A stretch of 6,722 nt of DNA from Sphingomonas sp. CCH9-E2. Its GTDB lineage: Bacteria; Pseudomonadota; Alphaproteobacteria; Sphingomonadales; Sphingomonadaceae. The position numbers were made by a program, and so were the translations under genes. Of this stretch, positions 1 through 6,065 are shown in pieces; position 1 is the stretch's first letter, and each line of letters begins with the position of its first letter. The stretch spans positions 1 through 6,722 of the forward strand of contig NZ_LSJM01000447.1 of assembly GCF_001557215.1 (NCBI RefSeq). The letters are read 5' to 3'. A model generated the notes under the pieces. That model saw only the letters and a list, made by a program, of their open reading frames with translations, ran no database searches and was not told the origin of the DNA.

Positions 1-10
1 GCTTAAGTCT

Positions 11-47
11 CCCTCTCCCCTTCAGGGGAGAGGGTCGGGGAGAGGGG
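11..47 (+). repeat. REP-like palindrome, copy 1 (upstream of serA)
   Basis: Bases 11-20 (CCCTCTCCCC) and 25-34 (GGGGAGAGGG) form a perfect 10-bp stem with a TTCA loop, followed by a second G-rich block (GGGGAGAGGGG, 37-47) that could compete for the same C-rich arm. This layout, a short C/G-rich palindrome with an adjacent partial repeat, is typical of proteobacterial REP sequences. A second copy in opposite orientation lies at 107-130, so the two together resemble a REPIN-type doublet. There is no T-run after the stem, so it is not an obvious intrinsic terminator on the plus strand. Genome-wide copy number cannot be seen from here. Confidence 0.75.
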
Positions 48-106
48 CATATCGCGAGCCGCTCCCTCCATGACTGCCCCCTCCCTCGCTTCGCTACGCT
101 CGCTTG

Positions 107-130
107 CCCTCTCCCCTGAAGGGAAGAGGG
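107..130 (-). repeat. REP-like palindrome, copy 2, inverted, adjoining the serA start
   Basis: Bases 107-116 (CCCTCTCCCC) pair with 121-130 (GGGAAGAGGG) around a TGAA loop, with one C/A mismatch (113/124). The loop is the reverse complement of the TTCA loop of copy 1, so this is the same element in the opposite orientation. It ends 14 bases before the preferred serA ATG. Its right arm contains AGAGGG, which could itself act as a Shine-Dalgarno sequence for an ATG at 139. If the hairpin forms in the mRNA it could partly mask the serA ribosome binding region. Confidence 0.7.
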
Positions 131-133
131 AAT

Positions 134-138
134 GGAGA
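134..138 (+). promoter_or_regulatory. Shine-Dalgarno deciding the serA start
   Basis: GGAGA at 134-138 lies six bases before the ATG at 145 and directly abuts the alternative ATG at 139. The spacing favours 145. The further upstream ATG at 70 has no comparable site, and translation from it would run through the REP-like repeat. Confidence 0.55.
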
Positions 139-144
139 ATGAAC

Positions 145-1722
145 ATGCCCAAGGTACTCATCAGCGACAAAATGGACCCCAAGGCCGCCCAGATCTTCCG
201 CGAGCGCGGGGTCGAGGTGGACGAGATCACCGGCAAGACGCCGGAGGAGCTGAAGGCGATCATCGGCCAGTATGACGGCCTTGCCATCCGCAGCTCGACC
301 AAGGCGACCAAGGACATCATCGACGCTGCGACCAATCTGAAGGTCATCGGCCGCGCCGGCATCGGCGTCGACAATGTCGACATCCCCTATGCGTCCTCGA
401 AGGGCGTGGTGGTGATGAACACCCCGTTCGGCAATTCGATCACCACCGCCGAACACGCCATTGCGCTGATGTTCGCGCTCGCCCGCCAGTTGCCCGAAGC
501 CAATGCGCAGACCCAGGCAGGCCTGTGGCCGAAGAACGGCTTCATGGGCGTCGAAGTGACCGGCAAGACGCTTGGCCTGATCGGCGCGGGCAATATCGGG
601 TCGATCGTCGCCGACCGCGCGCTCGGCCTGCGCATGAAGGTGATCGCGTTCGACCCGTTCCTGTCGCCCGAACGCGCGGTCGAGCTCGGCGTCGAGAAGG
701 TCGAGCTGGACCAGCTCCTCGCCCGTGCCGATTTCATCACGCTGCACACGCCGCTGACCGATCAGACGCGCAACATCCTGTCGAAGGAAAACCTGCTCAA
801 GACCAAGAAGGGCGTGCGCATCGTCAACTGCGCGCGCGGCGGGCTGATCGATGAAGCAGCGCTCAAGGAACTGCTCGACAGCGGCCATGTCGCCGGCGCG
901 GCGCTCGACGTGTTCGTGACCGAACCGGCCAAGGAGCATGCGCTGTTCGGCACCCCGAACTTCGTCGCCACCCCGCATCTGGGCGCATCGACCAGCGAGG
1001 CGCAGGTCAATGTCGCGATCCAGGTCGCCGAGCAGATGGCCGATTACCTCGTCAATGGCGGCGTCACCAACGCGCTCAACGTCCCGAGCCTCACCGCCGA
1101 GGAAGCGCCGCGCGTCAAGCCGTACATGGCGCTCGCCGAAAAGCTGGGCAGCCTGGTCGGTCAGCTGACCACCGGCACGATCCCGCGCGTTTCGGTGCAT
1201 AGCGAGGGCGCGGCGACCGAGGTCAACCAGAAGCCGATCGTCAGCGCGGTGCTCGCCGGATTCCTGCGCACCCAGACCGATACGGTCAACATGGTCAACG
1301 CCCCCTTCCTCGCCAAGGAGCGCGGGATCGAGGTGCGTGAGGTCAAGACCGAGAAGGAAGGCGATTATCACACGCTGATCCGCGTCGCGGTCAAGACCGA
1401 TGCGGGCGAGCGCTCGGTCGCGGGCACGCTGTTCAACAACCGCGAGCCGCGGCTGGTCGAGCTGTTCGGGATCAAGGTCGAGGCCGATCTCGCGGGCCAC
1501 ATGCTCTATGTGGTGAACGAGGACGCACCGGGCTTTATCGGTCGCATTGGTACCGCATTGGGCAATGCCGGGGTCAATATCGGTACCTTCCACCTCGGCC
1601 GCCGCGATGCCGGTGGCGAAGCGGTGCTGCTGCTGTCGGTCGACGAAGCGGTCACGCCCGAGCTGGTCGCCAGCGTCCGCGCGCTGCCCGGCGTCCGGAC
1701 GGCGATGGCGCTGAAGTTCTGA
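145..1722 (+). CDS. serA: D-3-phosphoglycerate dehydrogenase (long form, with ACT domain)
   Basis: This enzyme oxidises 3-phosphoglycerate to 3-phosphohydroxypyruvate with NAD+, the first committed step of serine synthesis in the cytoplasm. The 525-residue product begins MPKVLISDKMDP. The D-2-hydroxyacid dehydrogenase substrate domain is split around a Rossmann domain with GAGNIG at 147-152 and Asp170, the expected NAD-selecting acid. The catalytic triad is Arg231 (in NCARGG), Glu260 (in VTEP) and His278 (in TPHLGAS). Residues about 315-450 match the allosteric substrate-binding (ASB) insert of the long SerA type, and an ACT domain follows at about 452-525. The length fits the long class known from mycobacteria and alphaproteobacteria. 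An upstream in-frame ATG at 70 would add 25 residues encoded by repeat DNA, so it was rejected; 139 remains a possible start. Feedback control by serine through ACT/ASB is known for some family members and is only inferred here. hisZ follows 107 bases downstream. Confidence 0.97.
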   Translation: MPKVLISDKMDPKAAQIFRERGVEVDEITGKTPEELKAIIGQYDGLAIRSSTKATKDIIDAATNLKVIGRAGIGVDNVDIPYASSKGVVVMNTPFGNSITTAEHAIALMFALARQLPEANAQTQAGLWPKNGFMGVEVTGKTLGLIGAGNIGSIVADRALGLRMKVIAFDPFLSPERAVELGVEKVELDQLLARADFITLHTPLTDQTRNILSKENLLKTKKGVRIVNCARGGLIDEAALKELLDSGHVAGAALDVFVTEPAKEHALFGTPNFVATPHLGASTSEAQVNVAIQVAEQMADYLVNGGVTNALNVPSLTAEEAPRVKPYMALAEKLGSLVGQLTTGTIPRVSVHSEGAATEVNQKPIVSAVLAGFLRTQTDTVNMVNAPFLAKERGIEVREVKTEKEGDYHTLIRVAVKTDAGERSVAGTLFNNREPRLVELFGIKVEADLAGHMLYVVNEDAPGFIGRIGTALGNAGVNIGTFHLGRRDAGGEAVLLLSVDEAVTPELVASVRALPGVRTAMALKF

Positions 1723-1737
1723 ACAACACCGTTCGCC

Positions 1738-1804
1738 CTGAGCTTGTCGAAGGGCCGTTCTTCCTTTCCGCGCGAAAAGAAGAACGGGGCTTCGACAGGC
1801 TCAG
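1738..1804 (+). repeat. Long REP-like hairpin in the serA-hisZ gap
   Basis: The outer arms 1738-1752 and 1790-1804 pair over 15 positions with one G-T pair (CTTGTCGAAG against CTTCGACAGG). A symmetric two-base internal loop (GG/GG) follows, and then an inner 9-bp stem, CCGTTCTTC (1755-1763) with GAAGAACGG (1779-1787), which continues imperfectly to a small GC-rich loop. The motif CCTGAGCTTGTCGAAGG is, from memory, a very common intergenic repeat in sphingomonads and other proteobacteria. There is no T-run after it, so a role as an intrinsic terminator is doubtful. Processing, mRNA stabilisation or transcriptional damping between serA and hisZ are alternatives. Confidence 0.8.
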
Positions 1805-1815
1805 CCTGAGCGGCT

Positions 1816-1821
1816 AGAGGG
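1816..1821 (+). promoter_or_regulatory. Shine-Dalgarno of hisZ
   Basis: AGAGGG at 1816-1821 sits eight bases before the ATG at 1830, immediately after the end of the REP-like hairpin. It supports the chosen start. Confidence 0.55.
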
Positions 1822-1829
1822 CGGGCGCT

Positions 1830-2933
1830 ATGACGAACGCTTCAAACGGACTACTCCCCGAAGGATTCCACGACCGCCTGCCCCCGCTTGCCGACGCGGC
1901 GGCGGCGCTCGAATCGCGCGTGCTCGATGTCGCGCGGCTGCATGGCTATGAGCGCGTCGATCCCCCGCTCGCCGAGTTCGAGGAGTCGCTCGGTCAGCGG
2001 TTGAAGGCGGCGAGTGGCAAGGATGCGGTGCGCTTCACCGACCCCGTCTCACGCCGCACGCTCGCGATCCGGCCCGACATCACCGCCCAGGTCGGTCGCA
2101 TCGCCGCGACGCGCATGGCGCACCACCCGCGGCCCGTCCGCCTGTCCTACGCCGGACCGGTGCTCAAGCTGCGCGCGAGCGAGCTGCGCCCCGAGCGCGC
2201 GATGCGCCAGATCGGCTGCGAACTGATCGGGCGTGACAGCATCGCCGCGGTACGCGAGATCGTCACCGTGGCGGTCGCGGCGCTGGAGGCAGCGGGCGTT
2301 CCCGGCCTCGCGATCGATTTCACCCTGCCCGATCTGGTCGAGCAGCTCGCTCCGACCATGGCGACCGAGCCGTTGACCGCATTGCGCGCCGCGCTCGACG
2401 CCAAGGATGCCGCAGCCGTCGCCGCGATCGATCCGGCCTTCCTCCCGCTGATCGAGGCGGCGGGGCCGTTCGACGCGGCGATTGCCCGGCTGCGCGCGCA
2501 CGATAAAGGCGGCGCACTCTCCACCCGGCTCGACGGGCTCGAGGCAGTCGCACAGGCGGTGGCGGGCAAGGCCGCGTTGACGCTCGACCCGACCGAGCGC
2601 CATGGCTTCGAATATCAAAGCTGGATCGGCTTCTCGCTGTTCGCGCGCGGCGTGCGCGGCGAGATCGGGCGCGGCGGCAGCTATTCGGTGCTGGGCGCGC
2701 AGGGGGAGGAACCGGCGGTCGGCTTCTCGCTCTACGCCGATCCGCTGCTCGACGCGGGACTCGCCCCGGCGGAGCGGCGGCGGCTGTTCCTCCCGTTCGG
2801 AACCGACGCGAACACGGCGGCGCATTGGCGCAGCGAAGGCTGGGTCGCGGTCGCCGCGCTCGATGCGGATGACAGCGCCGAGGCTCAGCTCTGCACCCAC
2901 GTTCTGAACAACGGCGAACCCTGCCGGGTTTAA
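1830..2933 (+). CDS. hisZ: ATP phosphoribosyltransferase regulatory subunit
   Basis: HisZ is a catalytically inactive paralogue of histidyl-tRNA synthetase. It forms a hetero-octamer with short-form HisG and is needed for the first step of histidine synthesis (ATP + PRPP to phosphoribosyl-ATP) and its feedback by histidine. The 367-residue product opens with LLPEGFHDRLPP, like the LPxGxxD start of HisRS/HisZ, and carries RPDIT at 81-85 and a motif-2-like region ending MRQIGCELIG (125-134). A motif-3-like segment, GRGGSYSVLG, starts at 280. In true HisRS the equivalent segment reads roughly GGRYD; here the Arg and Asp are replaced by Ser, and no C-terminal anticodon-binding domain is present. 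The length is right for HisZ and too short for HisRS. It lies in the same direction as serA, 107 bases downstream of it across a repeat. The partner hisG is not in the window. hisZ ends in TAA at the edge of a large palindrome. Confidence 0.93.
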   Translation: MTNASNGLLPEGFHDRLPPLADAAAALESRVLDVARLHGYERVDPPLAEFEESLGQRLKAASGKDAVRFTDPVSRRTLAIRPDITAQVGRIAATRMAHHPRPVRLSYAGPVLKLRASELRPERAMRQIGCELIGRDSIAAVREIVTVAVAALEAAGVPGLAIDFTLPDLVEQLAPTMATEPLTALRAALDAKDAAAVAAIDPAFLPLIEAAGPFDAAIARLRAHDKGGALSTRLDGLEAVAQAVAGKAALTLDPTERHGFEYQSWIGFSLFARGVRGEIGRGGSYSVLGAQGEEPAVGFSLYADPLLDAGLAPAERRRLFLPFGTDANTAAHWRSEGWVAVAALDADDSAEAQLCTHVLNNGEPCRV

Positions 2934-3054
2934 GCGCGTTTTCAGCTGCGCTGAGACGGCACCGGCCCGCTCCCCCACCCGGCCACCCATAGAATACACT
3001 GGCGTTGGGTGGCCGGGTGGGGAGCGGGCCGGTGCCGCAAAATAAAAACGCGCT
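2933..3054. repeat. Long near-perfect palindrome between convergent genes (possible bidirectional terminator)
   Basis: The left arm 2957-2989 and right arm 3006-3037 pair over 32 bp with a single extra C in the left arm, around a 16-base A/T-richer loop (2990-3005). An outer inverted repeat, AGCGCGTTTT (2933-2942) with AAAACGCGCT (3045-3054), flanks it and reaches into the TAA stop of hisZ and the TAG stop of the minus-strand gene. A small extra hairpin (TCAGC/GCTGA, 2942-2954) sits between outer and inner left arms. Placement between converging genes suggests transcription termination in both directions. However, the T-run lies before the hairpin on each strand rather than after it, so this is not a textbook intrinsic terminator. 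It may be a dispersed repeat element of the REP/MITE-like kind. Confidence 0.85.
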
Positions 3055-3343
3055 AATCCAGCGGCTCGACCAGCAGGTCCGCCCATTCGGGGTGCTTGCG
3101 GATATAGGCGGCGACGAACGGGCATTGCGGCACCACCCGCAACCCACGTGCGCGCGCTTCGGACAGAGCGTGGCGGATCAGTCGGCTGGCGATCCCCCGT
3201 CCCTCCAGCGCAGGCGGGACGATCGTGTGAGTGAAGGTGATGACATCGCCCGAAACTGCATATTCAGCGCGCGCCAGATGGCCGTCCACCACGACTTCGA
3301 ACCGGTGCCGCTCCGCATTGTCGCGAATCGCGTCAGATTCCAT
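3053..3343 (-). CDS. YjdJ/NATD1-type GNAT-fold N-acetyltransferase-like protein
   Basis: This 96-residue protein belongs to the small one-domain GNAT family typified by E. coli YjdJ and animal NATD1 (Acetyltransf_CG type). The acetyl-CoA loop is recognisable as VPPALEGRGIASRLIRHAL (residues 42-60), with the R/Q-x-x-G-x-G/A pattern in EGRGIA. It is followed by the family signature VVPQCPFVAAYIRKHPEW (70-87), including Cys74. The physiological substrate of the family is poorly known, so no reaction is assigned. The ATG at 3341-3343 (minus strand) is preferred because GGGAGA lies six bases upstream; a GTG one codon earlier would be only three bases from that site. The gene is convergent with hisZ, sharing the palindrome at its 3' end, and divergent from the secreted-protein gene, with 65 bases between the starts. 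Confidence 0.9.
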   Translation of the reverse strand: MESDAIRDNAERHRFEVVVDGHLARAEYAVSGDVITFTHTIVPPALEGRGIASRLIRHALSEARARGLRVVPQCPFVAAYIRKHPEWADLLVEPLD

Positions 3344-3376
3344 CACCCGTCTCCCGATTGCCGTGCATCCGGACCG

Positions 3377-3404
3377 ATGGTAGCGATCCGGGGACGGAGG
3401 ACAA
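3377..3404 (-). promoter_or_regulatory. Tentative promoter for the GNAT gene
   Basis: On the minus strand, TTGTCC (3399-3404) is followed after 16 bases by TACCAT (3377-3382). These are four-of-six matches to both sigma-70-type boxes and would give a leader of roughly 25 bases before the GNAT start. It overlaps the Shine-Dalgarno of the divergent gene. This is read by eye only and is weak. Confidence 0.25.
3396..3400 (+). promoter_or_regulatory. Shine-Dalgarno deciding a TTG start
   Basis: A strong GGAGG at 3396-3400 is eight bases before TTG at 3409. This selects a TTG start for the secreted-protein gene over an earlier TTG at 3358 and a later ATG at 3439. The ATG at 3439 has no such site and would remove the basic n-region of the signal peptide. 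Confidence 0.6.
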
Positions 3405-3408
3405 TCGC

Positions 3409-4299
3409 TTGAAACTACGCCTGTTCAGCCTGATCGCCATGGCGCTGATGCTCGGTGCCGCAGCCTCCCCCGGCAAGCTGGTCCGTGATGGCCAGCGGAT
3501 CGAATGGACAATGGGCGAAGGTCGCAAAGTCTATCGCCTCGGCGACCTGACTGCCGTGTTCGACCGCGTCCAGTGCGCGCCGTTGAGTGAGGAGTGCGAG
3601 GAGGGCGATGTCGATCCGGTGCTGACGATCACCCGCTCCGACGGGGCGAGCGTCTGGCTCGAAGGATCGCCGATGCAGAACATCCTGATGCTGGGCCGCT
3701 TGTCCAAGGATGGCCCGGTCGTCGCCTTCTTCCAGGATTATACCGGCGGCATGCATTGCTGTCAGCGGATGCGGGTGGTCACACCTGCGGGCGACACGCT
3801 CAAGGTCACCGAGCTGGGCGGCTATGACGGGGCGGAAATCGGCTGGCCGAAGGATGTGGATGGCGACGGGATCCGCGACTTCGTGCTGAGCGACGACCGC
3901 TTTCTCTATGCGTTCGAAAGCTATGCCGCGAGCGTTGCGCCGCCGAAGGTCCTTAACGTGGTCGACGGCGTGACCCGCGACGTATCAGCCGAACGCCGTT
4001 TCGCCAGCATCTTCCGCAAGGCCACTGCAGGTGCGCGCAAGGCATGCATCGGCGAGGAGTATCCCAATGGTGCCTGCGCCGCCTGGGCCGCCGCTGCGGC
4101 ACGGCTGGGAACGCTCGACGCGGTGTGGCCGGTCATCCTCACCGAATATCGCAAGGACCCGGCGACTTGGCCCGACCGGTGCAAGGTCGAACGGAGCGAG
4201 GACGGCGAATGCCCTGAGGGGCAGCTGATCGAATATCCCGATTACCCGACGGGTTTGCGCGCATTTCTGGTGGAGACTGGCTATATCCCCGCCGCATGA
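3409..4299 (+). CDS. Secreted eight-cysteine protein of unknown function
   Basis: I do not recognise a named family. From the TTG start the product is 296 residues. It begins MKLRLFSLIAMALMLGAAA, a clear Sec signal peptide with Lys2/Arg4, a hydrophobic core and a likely cut after Ala19 (AAA|S), so the mature protein should be periplasmic or secreted. The mature part has exactly eight cysteines, at 56, 63, 117, 118, 213, 223, 258 and 268; the even number and paired spacing suggest disulfides. DVDGDGIRD at 149-157 (Asp149, 151, 153, 157) is a calcium-binding-type DxDxDGxxD loop, as in FG-GAP/VCBS-like beta-propeller repeats or EF-hand-like loops. The middle segment FFQDYTGGMHCCQRM (about 105-120) is distinctive. 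The C-terminal third, from about 195, looks helical. Its TGA overlaps the recQ ATG by four bases (ATGA), so it probably heads a transcript with recQ. Confidence 0.85.
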   Translation: MKLRLFSLIAMALMLGAAASPGKLVRDGQRIEWTMGEGRKVYRLGDLTAVFDRVQCAPLSEECEEGDVDPVLTITRSDGASVWLEGSPMQNILMLGRLSKDGPVVAFFQDYTGGMHCCQRMRVVTPAGDTLKVTELGGYDGAEIGWPKDVDGDGIRDFVLSDDRFLYAFESYAASVAPPKVLNVVDGVTRDVSAERRFASIFRKATAGARKACIGEEYPNGACAAWAAAAARLGTLDAVWPVILTEYRKDPATWPDRCKVERSEDGECPEGQLIEYPDYPTGLRAFLVETGYIPAA

Positions 4300-6065
4300 G
4301 TGACCCCAGAGACGTTCTTCAGACTGTTTTCGGCTTTCCAGAGTTTCGCGGCGTTCAGCGGCAGGTCGTGGATCGCGTGCTGGCGGGGCAGCGCACGCTG
4401 GCGGTGATGCCGACCGGTGCGGGCAAGTCGCTCACCTATCAGCTGCCCGCGACGATGCTCGACGGCACCTGCGTCGTCATCTCCCCGCTGATCGCACTGA
4501 TGCACGACCAGCTGCGCGCCGCTGAAGCGGTCGGTATTCGCGCCGCCACGCTGACCAGCGTCGACGAAAACCGCGCCGAGACGATCGAACGGTTCCGCGA
4601 CGGCGCGCTCGACCTGCTCTATGTCGCGCCCGAGCGCGCGTCGAACGGCAGCTTCCGCGACCTGCTCCGCGCCGCGCCGCTGGCACTGTTCGCGATCGAC
4701 GAAGCGCATTGCGTCAGCGAATGGGGCCACGATTTCCGCCCCGATTACCGCCTGCTACGCCCGTTGATGGACGCGTTTCCCGACGTCCCGCGCCTCGCGC
4801 TGACCGCCACTGCCGACGCGCACACCCGCGCCGACATCCTGAGCCAGCTCGGCATATCCGAGGACGGGCTGATCGTCGCCGGGTTCGATCGCCCCAATAT
4901 CCGCTACAACATCGCCCCCCGCGACAATGTGCCGCGTCAGGTCGCCGATTTCATCGCGACCCAGTCCGGCCCCGGCATCGTCTATGCCCAGACGCGCAAG
5001 GGCGTCGAGCAGCTGGCGGACAAGCTCGCCGCGACCGGGCGCCCGGTCCTTCCCTATCATGCCGGGCTCGACCCTGCCGTCCGCCGCCGCAACCAGGCCG
5101 CGTTCGTCGCGAGCGAGGACATGGTGATCGTCGCCACGGTCGCGTTCGGCATGGGGATCGACAAGCCCGATGTCCGCTTCGTCATCCATGCCGGCCTGCC
5201 CAAGTCGATCGAGGGCTATTATCAGGAGACGGGTCGCGCCGGGCGCGACGGCGACCCGGCGGTGGCGCAGCTTTACTGGGGCGCCGACGATTTCGCCCGC
5301 GCGCGTCAGCGGATCGGCGAGGTCGAGCCGGAGCGCCAGCCGGGCGAGCGCGCGCGGCTCAATGCATTGGGCGCATTGGTCGAGACCGCCGGATGCCGCC
5401 GCGCGATCCTGCTGCGCCATTTCGGCGAGGAGCCGCCCGCGACCTGCGGTAATTGCGACAATTGCCTGGAGGCGCCCAAGGCGATCGACGCCAGCGTGAC
5501 CGCGCAGAAATATCTCTCCGCCGTGTTCCGCACCGGCCAGAGTTTCGGCGCGACCTATATCGAGCAGGTGCTGACCGGCCAGTCGAGCGAGCGCAGCCTG
5601 ATGAACGGGCATGAGGCGCTGTCTGTGTGGGGCATCGTCGCGGGCGATGAGGCGACGCTGATCAAGCCGGTCGGCCGCGCCCTGCTGCTCCGCGATGCGC
5701 TGCGCACCAATCCGCATGGCGGGCTGGAGTTCGGCCCCGGCGCGCGCCCGATCCTGAAGGGCGAAGCGACGCTCGACCTCGTCATGCAGCCCAAGCGCGA
5801 ACGCCGCCGCCGGGGCGCGAGCGGCACCGGCGCGCCCAACCCGGTCGGCGATCCGCTGTTCGCGGCACTGCGCGACAAGCGCCGTGCGCTGGCGCAGGCC
5901 GCGGCCGTGCCGCCCTATGTCATCTTCCACGATTCGGTGCTGCGCGAGATGGCGGCGGCGCGTCCCGCCACCCTGACCGAGCTTGCATGCATCCCGGGCA
6001 TTGGCGCGCGCAAGCTGGCGGACTATGGCGATGCCTTCCTGCAAGTGATCCACGAGGCAGCCTGA
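4296..6065 (+). CDS. recQ: ATP-dependent DNA helicase RecQ
   Basis: RecQ is a 3'-5' superfamily 2 helicase that acts in recombination and repair at stalled or gapped forks (RecF pathway in E. coli). The 589-residue product has all expected parts in order: FRGVQRQVV (motif 0-like); Walker A MPTGAGKS with Lys44; SPLIALMHDQ (motif Ia); DEAH at 135-138 followed by the RecQ aromatic-rich loop CVSEWGHDFRP; ALTATAD (III); IVYAQTRKG (IV); and ATVAFGMGIDKPDVR (V). Motif VI is QETGRAGRDG at 310-319, with the arginine-finger candidates Arg314 and Arg317. The zinc-binding cysteines are Cys367, 384, 387 and 390. A winged-helix region follows at about 400-500, and an HRDC domain at about 519-589 with a helix-hairpin-helix-like IPGIGARKL. 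No clear Shine-Dalgarno precedes the ATG, which overlaps the previous stop, so translational coupling is likely. It looks intact. Confidence 0.97.
   Translation: MSDPRDVLQTVFGFPEFRGVQRQVVDRVLAGQRTLAVMPTGAGKSLTYQLPATMLDGTCVVISPLIALMHDQLRAAEAVGIRAATLTSVDENRAETIERFRDGALDLLYVAPERASNGSFRDLLRAAPLALFAIDEAHCVSEWGHDFRPDYRLLRPLMDAFPDVPRLALTATADAHTRADILSQLGISEDGLIVAGFDRPNIRYNIAPRDNVPRQVADFIATQSGPGIVYAQTRKGVEQLADKLAATGRPVLPYHAGLDPAVRRRNQAAFVASEDMVIVATVAFGMGIDKPDVRFVIHAGLPKSIEGYYQETGRAGRDGDPAVAQLYWGADDFARARQRIGEVEPERQPGERARLNALGALVETAGCRRAILLRHFGEEPPATCGNCDNCLEAPKAIDASVTAQKYLSAVFRTGQSFGATYIEQVLTGQSSERSLMNGHEALSVWGIVAGDEATLIKPVGRALLLRDALRTNPHGGLEFGPGARPILKGEATLDLVMQPKRERRRRGASGTGAPNPVGDPLFAALRDKRRALAQAAAVPPYVIFHDSVLREMAAARPATLTELACIPGIGARKLADYGDAFLQVIHEAA

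Noticed and set aside
1..6. GCTTAA as the stop of an upstream gene such as serC
   Set aside because: A TAA here would fit an upstream gene ending at the window edge, but with only one codon before it nothing supports a reading frame.
70..144. N-terminal extension of serA starting at ATG 70
   Set aside because: The added residues are a translation of the REP-like repeat and its spacer, lie upstream of the conserved MPKVLISDKMD start, and lack a good ribosome site.
94..1593. Long open frame (about 500 codons) antisense to serA
   Set aside because: It mirrors serA codon structure in high-GC DNA, its product is rich in Arg, Asp, Gly and His with no recognisable domain, and serA is unambiguous.
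1738..1804. Intrinsic terminator after serA
   Set aside because: The hairpin is strong but no T-run follows it, and its sequence matches a known type of dispersed repeat; it is listed as a repeat instead.
2990..2995. TAGAAT in the palindrome loop as a promoter -10 box
   Set aside because: No -35-like sequence stands at the right distance upstream (GC-rich arm), and it would fire antisense into the GNAT gene.
2049..3125. Open frame antisense to hisZ running across the palindrome
   Set aside because: It overlaps hisZ and the GNAT gene, has shadow-like composition and no family features.
3005..3412. Plus-strand open frame over the palindrome and the GNAT gene
   Set aside because: It is antisense to a GNAT protein with clear family motifs, and it begins inside the palindrome.
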